From positions 1,206,001 through 1,270,000 of the forward strand of contig OW387133.1 in the NCBI GenBank assembly GCA_936440205.1: a stretch of DNA of 64,000 nucleotides. Reading direction: 5' to 3'. The DNA is from Lepidonotus clava. Its lineage: Eukaryota; Annelida; Polychaeta; Phyllodocida; Polynoidae. Of the stretch, positions 25,701 through 39,900 are shown one piece after another; position 1 is the first letter of the stretch, and every line of letters begins with the position of its first letter. Below the pieces are notes generated by a model. It saw only the letters and a list, made by a program, of their open reading frames with translations. It was not told the origin of the DNA and made no database searches. The translations under genes and the position numbers were made by a program.

Positions 25701-27907
25701 ATCTGAAATTCACTAAATGAATTTATATAATCTTGCATATCCACTGTGCACCAGCAGTGTTCTGAGCCATGAGGTTTTCTGCATTCAAGGAAATTTCAAT
25801 GATACTGATCAGTCTTCGATAAAAACCTCAAACACAATGCTATCTACTAATCCTTACAGGAGCATGTTAACCAAGTAATTCCACTGCCTTTTTCTCCCCC
25901 AAAATTCTATAGTAATCAAAGTGTGGTCTAGTTCTGTCTTTAAGTTTGATGCGCCATCATAATACTAGATTAATGGACAAATTATAACTTTGACCAGACT
26001 TATCAATGCCTGGCTAAGTCATTAAGTGATTTTAACCCCTAAATGACAACTTCCAGGATGGCGCCGGAGGTAGCTGCAGTGGAACGCAAAGGAGGCTATA
26101 ACCAACAGTGTGACATTTGGGCCGTTGGCATCACAGCCATTGAGTTCGCTGAACTCCAACCGCCCATGTTTGACCTTCACCCTATGAGGTAAGTTAATTT
26201 TATCACAATACTCCTTTGTGGGGGACCGGGGAGAGGGCTCCTGTTGGAGCTCCCTGGAAAGAATGTTTCCTCCGTATCCCCTGCTTGTCGTAAGAGGCGA
26301 CTAAAAGGGGCACACAGTGCCCCCAACAGGGTCATCAAAGGCTGGGTGTGTGGTGTCCTGTCTATGGGACATTGCACATAAAAGACCCCTTACCACTCTT
26401 CGAAAAGAGTAGGGTATCGTCCCCGATGGCGGGTTTCTCCTAAATCATAATATAGATTCGTTCACCGCCCATGTGGCGTAAAACTAGCTGCAAAGCTTGA
26501 TCTCATGCAGTCTGGTAAAAGAACCCGGAAGGATTGGCCTGATGTTAAACTAACCCAACAAATACCACTATAGTAATAGCCTTGCATTAATTTGAACTTT
26601 TATTCAAATACTGACTTCCTGTGGACAAGCAAGTATTATATCTTCTATACAAAATACACTGGAATTCCATAATCTTGATAAATAATATTTACTTTAAGGC
26701 AAGTTAATGATTTTTTGTTAAATCAAATTTCCTTAGTGAGCAGGCCATCTGAATCTTTGATAATTGCCATCACTTATTCAGTCTTTCTGAAATCTTTTTT
26801 GAAATGCCCAACATTTATCCGACATTTCTAGTTTTTCATTGGACATTTTGAAAATCCTATCGGACATTTTGTATGTCATTTAGAATATTTTCATGGATTT
26901 TGTTAGATATATGCATGACTTTTTCTCCAAATTTGTTGGGCATGGCAGTTCAAATGTCGGATATGTCCGGCATTTTAAGGCCTTTCACAAACACTGCTAA
27001 TTGCTTCCTATGTTTGTTTCCAGGGCCCTGTTCCTTATGTCAAAAAGTGGCTTCAGGCCTCCACAACTAAAGGACAAAAACAAATGGTAAGTTGTTAATT
27101 CAGGAAAGAATGACTAGACAATTGCCATTTGTGCTTTACTTTGTTATTTATTTTGTACCTCTAATCAAACAAAAAAGTAATGATTCTTGCTATTCTTAGA
27201 CTTTCTAATCTACATGTTTCATACTTAAACAAATCTAGAAATCATTCCAATATGAAAAATTTGTAAACTAGAAGAAAAAAATGGATTTATGCACTACCGA
27301 TTTTGATGAAGTACCCTTAAATCTTACAGGTCACAGACGTTTCAGAATTTCGTAAAGGTAGCTCTCACAAAGAATCCAAAGAAAAGGCCAAATGCAGAAA
27401 AACTGCTGGAGGTAAGTTATATATGTCCATGCATCCAAATTAGTTTATCGTATTACCCCTTTGCACATTTGTCATATGTATGTAGTTTTTGCTATCAGGT
27501 ATAGCACTTTGTTAATGGTGAGACAGTGTAAAGTTAAGTAGGCCTACAGTGACACAAATTGATCTAACACAAAAATATAATTTAATCCATTTATTTCAGG
27601 AGATTGAGTAATTAGATGAGTGAAAAGAATCTATAGAAGAACATTTCAATATTGTTACATGCATAGATTTGCAGCTTTGAACTTCTCATTCTGATCAAAT
27701 GATTCTGAAGAAAGTAACAGCAATATAGTCATTACAAAGGAAGTCTGATGAAAAGTTTAAACCTTATATTTTTGCATTCCTGTGTTTCAGCATCCATTTG
27801 TCACTGCGGATCTGACGCGGCGGCTTGCCAAAGAGATCCTTGAGAAATGTTACAGCTCAAACAGTCACTACATTGACCCAACAGATGTGGACGATGAATC
27901 CGAAGGG
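7796..27907 (+). CDS. MAP4K3: MAP4K kinase-domain exons (10)
   Basis: Exons: 7796-7853, 20135-20225, 24200-24264, 24690-24793, 25405-25447, 25592-25664, 26057-26188, 27024-27086, 27330-27411, 27791-27907. Phases are continuous throughout. The first encodes ARN...[10 protein letters not shown], which in the family follows GDVYK. The fifth and sixth hold GANILL and [10 protein letters not shown], with the activation segment reaching GTPYW; the seventh starts [13 protein letters not shown]. The last begins HPFV, the usual end of the kinase fold, and runs into an acidic tail (DVDDESEG). The intron after the first visible exon is 12.3 kb and carries most of the repeats. Confidence 0.93.
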
Positions 27908-30900
27908 GTAAGTACACCAACCACTTAGACAAAATTAATCATGAAGCAACACTTTGTATGAAAATCATGTACTTTCCAATTTAGAGATGGACAAGAATAC
28001 AATAATCACATGTACATCATAGTCATTGAATAATTGTTTAGATAATGAATTCCATTATTCAAGCTGAATAGGGAGTGTTCCCCAATAGCGGTCGGAAGTG
28101 GTTAAAGCCGGCATCCAAACTGCCTGCAGTGCTTATCACAGCTGCAAGTAGTGGTCACTGGTGCCACGCCTCACTGCACAGATCACAGGTACCAGTGCCA
28201 CTGATAGCAGTAGCACACCTGTATACACCTGGCTGGGACCTCTATTTGGCTGGACATGCCCTATTTTGAGAAACTCTCATACATTGCAAAATCTTCCTTT
28301 CTCCTTACATTGAACTAAGATTACCATGTTTTCTTTTCGCCAGGCATCACCAGATGTACCAACAAGGATAGCTTCAAAGCGATCTGCAAGATATAAACAA
28401 CGCACAAAATCAGAAATTAACAGTAAGATTCTCCCATTGTTTACCAGGGTTAATAGACTGTAAAAGGTTTACATGGTTATCTGTGCAATTAAAAGTCACA
28501 AGTTGTGTATTAAGCAGATAATATGAAAAACCTTGTTAGAAGTGAAATCATTGTATAAAATCTAAATAAAACACAACATGCAGTATTTCTATTCAGATTT
28601 GTGATTTCTGAAAAGCTTAAAAGAAATACTAATTGCTAAAATGAAATGGACTGTGATGAAGGTTTTCCATAGACCAACATTACCCAGTGATGCCATTTTT
28701 CCGACTTTTTCCGGATTTCCGGAATTTTGATCAGTTCAGTAAAAATTAAATATGCTTCTCCCTTTTCTAAATCACCACTTTCACATTTGAGAGTATTCCT
28801 TAGCCAATTCTAAGCATTATGAATACGAAATAAACATTTTCTTATGCATAACGTCACCTTTTTAGTTTGAAACTTGAAAATCCGGAAATGTCCTTCCTAC
28901 ATTTCCGGATTTTTCACCTCTCTTGAGTGGCATCTCTGATTACCTTGTTTCTTAACCCAGGCCTTGTTTGGTTAATAATAGTCATAGGTATAGGCCAGAT
29001 GTTTTACTGTGATATTTGTGTTTTCTTTCAGTGGAAAGTGTTAATTTCGAACCCCCTCTAGTCAGAGAAACACAGTCCGAACAGGTATGTGTATAAGCAA
29101 ATAGTTCGAACAGTATAAGGAAATAACTTTGACGGTTAATTAAGAATCAGCACCTGTAAAACACAAATTACAAAATAAGTTTGATTTTTCGAAAGAAATA
29201 GCTTTTTGAATGACAAAAAGCGCATGTAGTACCTTACGGACACCTGACCATTTTCTGCTTTTCCCTTCCTGATTGAAAACTAAAATCATCTCTATGTTTA
29301 GTAATAAGGTGGGTCTTACACCCTCAATACCCTTGATTTGTACACCTGGGTCCAGTAATGTTACGAGTGAATGGCAATAATGTCGTGTTGCAGGGTTCTG
29401 GCGGCTATGAGTTGACCCAGGCATGGGGCCTGACGGAGGACGAGAAACAAGTACTAAGCTTCTTTAGGCTCCTCCACCTCCTGTTTCCTCCACCCTCTTT
29501 CTGCATGTTACCCCGTTATCTGCTACCCACCCACAATGTGTCGCATGACTGCCCTTTATGTTGGCCAATTCTAGTTACGCTGGGAGACTTTTTGAAGCAG
29601 ATTATATCTCAGGGGCTGACAGTTATAACAGGGAATATAGTACAAAATTGATACCCCAGTTTAATGCCTTGAATGGAGAAACAGGCTTCTAAAAGACTTT
29701 GATTTAAGGGTTAGCAGTCCAAATTCCAAATGAATAATGATTTGGGAAATGCTATAAAAAATAGCATGTAAAACATCAGTATACTAAATGTTCTATCTTT
29801 GTAACAGGAAAGTGAAAAGTGAGCTAATATTTCAGATATGTTTTAGCTTGCTATTGAGGGCTGAATGCTAATTTGAACCTACTCTTTGGCTAGAGTGAAA
29901 GATGAGCAATTGCACAAATTAAGCAATTCCTGTTCTTTATACTTTCAAAATCTTCCTCTTTTGGGATCCTTTTAATTGGATATGCTTTAAGAGAATTCTG
30001 ACCTGGCCAGGTGTTGCATATATTGTCTGTTGTGGTCTTGCATAATTACTGCTGAATTGTAGCATGAACTTTGCACATTGCACCGTTTCACTCAAATAAG
30101 AATGATTCGATGATTCACGTTTAGCATCAAGAAGAGGATCAAGATGAATATTCACAGTCACAACTTGCAACCTTGACACATAAGCTGGATGACTGGCTAA
30201 GGGGGGTTTTAAGGAAAGAGCAACTTTTAATCCAAATTTATGTAAGTTTTTCAGAAGATTTTACCATCTTTTTTCAAAACCTTCATCTAACATCTGCTGT
30301 TCCTGTATATTGTATGCTGGTAAAGATACTCAGTACTTTTCACAATACTGTCTTGCATCGGAAATGAGACCAAGGAACAAAACCATCTTCTTAGTTGGTA
30401 TAGTCTGAAAGCATTCACTGTTTTTGCCAAAAAGCAACTCAAAGAGTAGTTGAGGTAAAGTTGTGAAATTTTTTCCACTTTCAACGAACATGTTTTATCC
30501 TGTTAAGGCTTTCTTCATTGTTAAAAATCAATGTCAGTTGTATTAAAGTAGAGTTTCCCATTAAAACCTTTAGTTAATTGGGTTTCCCAATAATCTCCTA
30601 AGATTTTTAACAAACAAAAATGTATGCTCCCTTAAGATATTACAAGAAAATAAATGTTTTTTTAAAAAAATTATGTCACACCTTTAGTACATTATTGTGA
30701 TTTCACAAAATAGTAAATTTGTGTGTAGTAGATACTTTGACTTTTCATCGTTGTTGCATCTTGTTCATCAAACTGTGCATGTTTATTCATTTGAAGTATT
30801 TTTCATACAATTTATTGAAATATTTGAGAATTTCTATTAAATTTCATAAAATTCCTATGATATAATAGTGTTTGAGGTATAATAATTGTAGCTGATATTT

Positions 30901-33900
30901 TTTTTGAAAAGATTTCCAAATGCTTTTTAATTTCCAGATACCTACAAATATCCATCATGAGAAATTCAGTTAGATGCCTTTTATTTAGCCCATCCTTACA
31001 TATCACTTCACCAGATTTTGTCATAGCTGGTCAATAAGGCTTCATAATTCACAAAACAAACATCGCCTCCAGACCTCTAGCAATTAACCCTGTAGCTCCT
31101 CAGCTATACACCAATATTCACTTAGTTTTAAGCAGACTAAGCATGTTTTATACAGAATTAATTGTACCTTTAATGTATTTCAGGAGTTAAACTAGCAATA
31201 TGATTATTTTGTACTTTTACTCAATCATTGATTTGTATATTTTCTTTTTCATCAGGATGACGAACTAACCCAGGAGTGGAATTTCCGGAAGGAGGAAGAT
31301 CCAAAGTAAGTGTTGCTCTAATCTGTCCTACCTGACCTAAATCTCTTAGTGTTGGGCGTCGAAGTGTATGTTACAGAGAAAGAGACCACTGTCTCTCCGT
31401 GTCTTGTACCCCGTTCTCCGCCCCTCTATGTGTGATACCTTTTGTCTGCTGTATCGCTGGTTGGGTAGCTGGTTGGCAGAACCAGCACCAAAACTATGTT
31501 AAAGTCCTTTTGATCACTAATATGGAATCATGTAAAGTTCTAGGAGATATGTACCTGTAGATTTTAGAATTCTTCTCTTTCATTCTTTTTGCAAATTGCA
31601 CCTTTTGTGCTACCAACAAAGGAAATACTTTGAAAGATATCTGAAAATGTTGAAATAGCTCAAAAAATAATTATTGTTTAGCAAGATGTAATTTTTGTGG
31701 AGGTTACTTTTAAGAAAACAAAGGGTTACTAGTGGCCCCTCAGCTACCAGCCAATGTGCTGTGAGTGTGTGAGCATGTTGATTGTTGTGTATCTGATTTG
31801 TATGTCTATACTGCATGAGTTCTGTTTCTATTTTCTTTGAATTTTCTCCAGTTATTTTTATGTTACCAGCCATTTTATGTAGAGCCTTTATCATCACAAC
31901 CACTTAGCTATTTCTGTTGTACTACTGTAATTGTCAAGATATTTCATCCTAATCCTTTTTTTTGTATCATTAAAATAAACCTAAATTGATTATTTCAAAC
32001 ACATGTGACTTTCCTTGCTAAATTGAGTACAGCTACACATCCAAAGAATAAAGCAAATTAATTTGATAAGGTTTGAACAAACTATTTTCTCTCCAATTTG
32101 TTCATTCTTGTTATGATTTAAGCTGAAATGAAACCATCAAACCAATAGTATCATCCAGTGGTACCCAATCTCATGTGGAAGAGAGAAAAAGGCAAAACCA
32201 AATATCCACTGATGATTCTTCTGTTTGGTTCTGATTTTTTAGGACTTTACTGCAAAAAATTGATGAGGATTTGTTACACAGGTAACCCAGGTGCTTTCTG
32301 TCTGTGGCTGAGGTGCTATATCATCGCTCATGTCCGAAGCACGCCTGCGTCCCCCGCAGCCATAATGTGCTCTAAGACTAAACCTGGCTTCACTGACAGT
32401 GACCTGACAGTTTTACGCAGACAGACAACCATTTAAATAGAATAAACTTTAAGGCCAATGACTCAAAAACCTTTTCTTTTTTTTTTTCAACATTCTTGAG
32501 CAATAGGTTTCTCAAAATGAACCAGAATTCAGGAATATGAGTTACAATCTGCCTGTCATTACACAGGGTTTCCCTGAGCTGCCACCTTTCTCCATGATAA
32601 CCAAGATTTGTAACTGCACATAAGACTTCAGTTCTACCACTTCATAAATCTGTATACACCCCATAGTCAAGAGCAATTCAACTAAGAAAAACGTATGCAA
32701 GTAAAATAAACTCAGGTTTAAGCGATTTCTTTAAAACATCTGCTCAGATTAAGACACATTATAAGATATTCCTTTCCCATTACTTCTTTGTTTAACTTTG
32801 GCATAAAATTAATTCTTGATCTCATATCCTAGTTCTTAGGTAGTATATTTGTTGATACTTTGTTATTTGGACTTTTTTTAAATGCTTTCCTCCCCCTCCT
32901 TCAAATATCCTTTACCATCCAACAGTTTACTACTAACTTAACCTTTCTTAACTCACCTTTTACTTGTGTTGTCAAGAGAAAGTGTGGCCCTCTAATATGC
33001 GGACCGGACACATTCACCCTATCGTAGAAGCCAGGTTACGACGAGACTGATCATACGTGCTTGTCAGTTGACAAGCATCATGCACTGACCCAACTGTCCT
33101 AAATTACATAGTAATATGATAACACTATAGGACCTGAAATCACATTTCTGGAAAAGAGTTGTTGAAATTTGTAGTCCAAAGAAAAAATATTTGATTTTAA
33201 GGAGCCATTAAGGTCCTGTAATGAAGGGGATGCCTCAGAAGCCCACAACAGGAAATATTTGGAAAATTCACCTTGAAAATCTGTGAAGGTCATACAGGGT
33301 TTCAAGGAACATGCTTCTTGCAGACTGGAAATCCTGAGCTGATGTCATGTGCTACTTTAAATACCAAATAAGTTCATCCTAGTTTACATCAAATTTATAT
33401 AAAAAAATATGTATATAAGATCCTTATTGTAATTTGAATGTTAAGTCTCCAAACATTGAATAACTTGAGGAGACGAGATTTTGTTGTGGAATTACCATGA
33501 AAAGCTTCCAAAACCAAGTGTAAAAACCCATTTACCACAGAAAACAATGCTAATGCATTCCAGCTTGACTCTCAATCATCACCCTTAGTTACTCTGTAAT
33601 ACATCATTTCGAAAGGCTTGTAAAGCCATAAAACTATTCGATATTGGTCAAATTTGTGAAATCAGTATATTTTAGCAGCACTTTATGAAACAGAATATCA
33701 CCACTGTGGCCTATTACAATAATTTCAGTTGTAGAGAAAGGGCTGTGCTTTATGAGGGAAATTGTCTAACATCTGTTGTAATTCAAATGTGAGAAGGGCT
33801 CACTAAAGTTGAAATAAGACCCATAACCTCCATTTAATGGAGTAGCGGTTCGTGCCTGACTGCGATGTCATGATACCTACCCATCAGTCTGGAAAGAACC

Positions 33901-36900
33901 CATAAGGGTTGGCCGGACGTTAAACTACCCCAACAAACAAACCTACCCATCAATGTGACCTGTTGTAGGCATCAGTGGATCCATCCTATTTTTTAGTTAA
34001 AAGCCAAAGTCTTTGGAATACAAAAACCTTCCTATTGGGTGATTACGAGCCTTAAAACAGAAAATGAATGAATTAAAGATTAGCAATAATAAAGTGATGC
34101 CAAGTAAGAATCAGATACACATTTGTATGAGACCATCTACTATTATCTGATAGCAGAAAAAATTATCGCCCTGAAATATGATTCTAGGTCCTACAATGTT
34201 AAAACATGTTTGGTGTAAGTGGTATACCCCTCTGTAGAATGTCGTACTGACCGAACAAGTCCATCGGCCAAAAGACCTATCCATTGGTTGAAAACCTCCC
34301 TCCCCACAAATAACAACATTTATTTGCCCATTTCCACCATGTCTTAACATAATTATGTTGTATAACTTAATTTGACAAAGACCCAGACGATCCCTCCAAA
34401 AAAAGGAAACCGATTGAATGCAATCATGGCCCTCTGTTATGTTAAGAACTGCCCGCGACTCTGCTCGATCTTTTGTTTGGCCATGAAATGGCAACCATCA
34501 GAGTGCATGGATCTTTCTGTAATCATCATATTGATTGGAATGCTCCTTTTAATTTCCTATTTGTGTAACAATATAATCAATCTTTCAGCAAATGAAAAGC
34601 TCTTGTAAGCTTGCCCCCAATACTGTCCAATTCTCAAACCTTCTGAATAAGCCCAAATGGTTTAAACGCTGTACAATGTAACTGATAAGTTAAAGACGTA
34701 ATCAAGACCACACCATGGACACAGGACGACATTGCATATAATCTAGATAAAGATTGATGTTTAGAATTATGAAATACTTCATATATGCAGAATATTTTCC
34801 ATTAAATAGTAATCATGCTGTCATGGGAAACAGTCGCTTGAAAATTTAGCAACATCAAATTATATAACATCAAAAGACTAGAGCTGCATTTTACTATTTT
34901 CGTGCAAGACGTGCGAGAAATAGATCATCCTCATCTAGATTATATGATAGAAGTTACTCCCAGAGACCAGTGACTTGAATAGCAGATCTAGCATCACTTA
35001 TGTACAAGAAAATGAGCATCTTCTTAGTACATAAACCTGAGAGCACTGTCCATAGAGCCAACACACTCTAGTGGGAGTATAGCCCTAAGAGATTGGTTCC
35101 ATCCTCTTAGGTTTTATGATTTACCTTCTCTTATAAGATTGCTGTACTGTCAATATTTTGTGATTAAATATTGATAAGTAATTTGGGTTATTTTCTCTTC
35201 TGCTCTTCTATATGTTTTTCTCTAATAAAACTGCATTTTCTGCACCCTTTGGTTTGTATCTCTCCACCAAGTTAACAGTTACTTGCAAATCATATAACAC
35301 TCTTTCAGTTCTTAGACTAAATTGCATTTAAATAGTTTTATACCATTAGACTATACCTGCTAATAGATTATAACTCCTTCTAATAAACTATTTAATTTTT
35401 TATTTTCCAAATATGAATAAATAGTACTACCCTTCTATTTTGTACTTTTTAAACACAATACATTAAATATTATCAAATTGATTAAACCAATTTATATAGT
35501 TGGAATAAACGCATAAACTCCCACCCATGCTGAGATGTGTTAGGATAGCTATTGGCCCAACGTTGAACGGAGGCTACAGCATTATCCGTTGTATTGCAGG
35601 GGCCATCGGAGTAGCTTAGTAGAGCTTGATGAAGACTTACAGTATTCACAACAGTAAGCCGCCTCCTTGTTTACGCACCCATTCACTGCTTGTCAAAAAT
35701 TCCCCTCATTTGCTTCTTAGACATAGCCACATCATGACTTCTACCAAACACACTAAAGGAAGAGGTTATTGCCAGTGGTATCTATCAGAAGGTGGAAATG
35801 ATAACTTGATACAATGAGGGAGTCAAGGACCTTTGTGGGTTGACAAATACAAAGTTTCACCACATCTGGAGGAACCAGGAGAAGGGAAAGTTACCAGCAT
35901 GTTTACTACATCAGTCAGGCTGGTGTAGCAAACCCAAAGTCCCACTGACCACCTCATTCATTATGATTTATACAGATTGATGAAAAGAAGTACTAACAAA
36001 TGACTGTCCATTTCAAAGTAATTTATTTTGTTTGATAGATACAGATTTATCATTCAAATTCAGTTCATCCAAATTTACATCCATTTGAAATATAAAGTTC
36101 TTTCTAATTACAAATACAAAGTCAATCAGTTTAAAATTCCTATATCCGTAAACTCGATTGGTTTATGATTTTGAAGTTTGCAATTCACCGCTAGCAGAAT
36201 TCAGTTATAGTCTTTCTTATGTTTACCGATCCTCTTCTGGTGCCACTGGCAGTGACTCATTTCTTTTCTCACTCCACACAACACCCTCTCCGGCCTTACG
36301 TAATCTCAATCTCTTGGAAAGGAATCAACTTTTGTAGTTCATCTTGTATTCCAGTGCTTTCTCTTTTTTTTCTTTTAGATGATTGCATCTGCATGTCTGT
36401 ACTTTGTCCCCAAGTCTTGGTGATCCCTTGCTCGTGTAACCTCTTGTAGTTTTTTTTTCAGATTGTAGAGTTTCCAAAGCAAGAAATTAAAATTACTTCA
36501 GTTAAAGCTAACTTTTGTTGGCATGTCTTGCAGTTCAGAAGACATTTAATTTTCATGGATATAAGACAGTTGAATTTAATCTTTGCAAGGACAATTTCAA
36601 ATCCTAGAATCCATTCTTATGCCAAAGAAGAACAGAAAGTAAATAGATTCAAACTACTTTTTTAAAATTTCACCAAAGAGTAATAGTGAATGACCATTTA
36701 ATGTGACTAAATTCAGATGAATTGATCGCATTATTTGGAAACTAGATTAATATAATAGTGCTACCCGGTACCTAGCCACCCATTTCGTAGTCCAGTAGTG
36801 ATAAAGCTGATTCTAACGAGGAATGTTGTACAGATTAACAACTATGAATAGCCACAAGCCAGGGCTCAGACATACCCCAAATACTTCTCAAAAGTTGGAA

Positions 36901-39900
36901 AGATTATCTCTTATGAATTCAAATTCTCACTTTAAATGAGGAGATCATTGGCCCTTTCTGGTTGGTTGGCTAGCATGTCCATTGGCAGTGTTACAATCTT
37001 TTTCAATGGTACCTGAAGGTACAACTGTAAGCAATAGTCTGTATTAGACAATCTGCAAAGGTCCTAGACCTTGTCATCATTCTGCCAAAATTTTATATTG
37101 ACAACCTGCTGGAAATTTTATCGCTTTTGTTTTGAACCCTGGTAGGCTAGTAGTAATCTAGGTAGTTTACAATGTCATGCAGTAGTTTCCTTTCTAGTAA
37201 GTCTTTAGCAGTGTTTTGAAACTGTATATACTTTCTATTGAATGCTGTAAATTTCAGATTAAATCCATTTCTAAAGTCCCTTAAAGGCAGTTCAATGATC
37301 AGGCACTTTTTTCCTTAGCTTTTTTTCTTTCAATTCCCTTTTCCCTATTTTTCATTGAGCCTTGGGTTTGGGGGTTGTAAGAACTTGTTATAAACTACCC
37401 AAATGTACATATAGAAGTGAATATAACTGACTTTTTTCTCCCGCAATTTTTGTGAATTAAGTTGATGTGTAAATACCTTTAACCTAATATCTTAACCAGA
37501 TACTCTTTGCTCATTCTGACACTCTTTACCCTCCTGGTCACCCCAGTGGAAATGGTGGATACCCTTGTACATATCACCAAATCTGACTGAAATATAAACT
37601 AACCTCTGATGTGTCCACAAGGAATGGGTAACACAAGGTTGTGGCAGGATAAGGCACCAAGCTTGGGTACCAGGCTAAGGTTGATACAGGGATGGAAGTT
37701 TCAGATTATTGTCTATTATAAGAGTTTGTGAGTCTTGACATGCCCAGTCTTGACATGCCTAACATACAACTCATTTGACACATGTAGAAAATGAGTCAAA
37801 TTATATAATATGAAGGGCTTAAAATGAGAATTTTCATTGCATTAAAGAATTTCATCCACTGAGAGCTCTTAATAGCAATAGGTCTTACTCGGCTCAATGG
37901 CTCTTCTGCAGAAGTTATAAAAGTGTTTAGGTAGCAGGTTTTTATAGGATAGGCCTGTCAGAATATCATAACTATTCAAAGATTTACAAAATTTAAAAGG
38001 TTGAAGAAATTATATTTTTCCAAAAAATGGAACAGGATCTGTTTGTGAGTGACAGTAATACAGGGCAGACAAAACGAGCTGTGACCCATACAGCATGTTA
38101 CATGAAAAGGAAAAAAATATTTGTAGGAAACAGTTTAGTGGAAGTTAACTGAGAAGCATGGGGAGTTATGGACAAGGTTCTAGTCATAGGCTCTTTGTGA
38201 AGGTTGTTTCTGTTCCTTATATGAAGCGCATTTATTACCCTTTTTGCCAAGTAAACGCTCCTAAGCGTTACATTATTTTGAGGAAAAAATAAAAGTAGAA
38301 GAGCAGAAGGGAATTCTGTATGATGGCCAGAAACAACTTTCTGATTGGTTGGTCCTGATTAAGTGGTTGGGGAATTTGTGCATGAAAGTATGATGGTAGT
38401 CATTTCTACATTGTTTGTCTGCCTGCATCTTCAGTATGTGGATGTGTGTAGGATATAATAGTCTCTTTTTAGTATCAATGTTTGCCTCAAGTAGGGTAGA
38501 ATATATTTCTACTCCAATTTTCTAAGAGATTTCTGATTGTATCTTTTATTTGCAGAGCAACATTACCACTGGGACCCTCCCCCTTGCCTCCAGAGGTGAG
38601 TGTTAGCTCCATGTTTCTGTACGAATTACGAGCGATTACGCAGAGGATTACCCATAATGTGGACATCCCTATGTTCCGATTATGACTAATACTAGAGAAA
38701 CCCATCAATTCGTTTCACTATTTCCCCAAAAGTCACATATTGCACTATTTTACTATGCTTGCCATTAATAAGGGAAACAAGATGTGTGTTAAATATCATG
38801 AGTTACCTAGCATTTTCCTTTTTGGTAGTCCACTAGATAAAACACTAGAAAAAAGTCTAAATCTATATTTGTTTCATACTGTGTTACAACATAAGCGACA
38901 TCTCTTTCAGAACAAAGATGATGATGGTCCTGGTACACCAACCGGTAGCGAGGACATCGAGGAGAACGGGAACATTAACATGGAGGGACTGGCCGACTAC
39001 ATGGCTACACTCGTCCCGGGACTGTCCCCGCCCCACGAACCCCTACCACCCTCTGGAGACACACCAGGCGTCCCCCCACAGCTGCCACCCAAAGTAAGGA
39101 GTCTTAAACAATATTGAGTAACTACAAATCTTTAAAATATGATATAAAATAGGTCAATACAGAAGCAAATATTGTAACAAAATCAAAACTTATGGTAAAA
39201 TGTTAAAAGTTTCATGTACAGAAGTTGTTATTAGGCATCACAACTTTGGCCTTTATTAGGTGTATCGAAAAGGTTTCATCGAATGTTGCAAAATTGTCTT
39301 ATCCTTGTCACTCAATATTGCAAAGAAATATTCCATTAGTACAAAATAAACATAATGTTCACTAGCACTGATGGTTTGCTTCAAAACCCTAAACAGAGGC
39401 GTAACAATGTCAATGCGGCTGTCCAGGTGAATGGTCGCCATTCTGATGACGAGGCGGGTCAGACGCCCGAGGGTGACGAGCCACAGCCTGTGGCCACGAC
39501 ACCCGAGGCGCCCCCTGTTGTCCCTCCGCGGAGACGAGACCACAGGAAGCAAACTCCGCCCGTGAGTAGTCAGCAGTCACCCGCGGTTAGAATCACTTTC
39601 TTTTGTTCTTAGTGTTAGTTCTTCAGGGTGCCCACGCAAGCCTTTTAAAGAACTCGAATTGATTCCAGTTGTGTATAAAAAAACATTAAAAGAAATCGCA
39701 TAACTGACAGTTTACTAGAAAAATAGAAAGGACAGCAATTAAATTTGGTTTGAAAGTGAAAATTCAATAATACCAACATATTATAAAATAATACCTACCA
39801 TTAACTTCAAACCATCTGTCCTGAATTTCTCTTAGCCCAAGGTAAAAGGTTTTGAATTTTCCAAACATGTGTCAGTTATTTTGTCTTTTTAAATGTGTGG

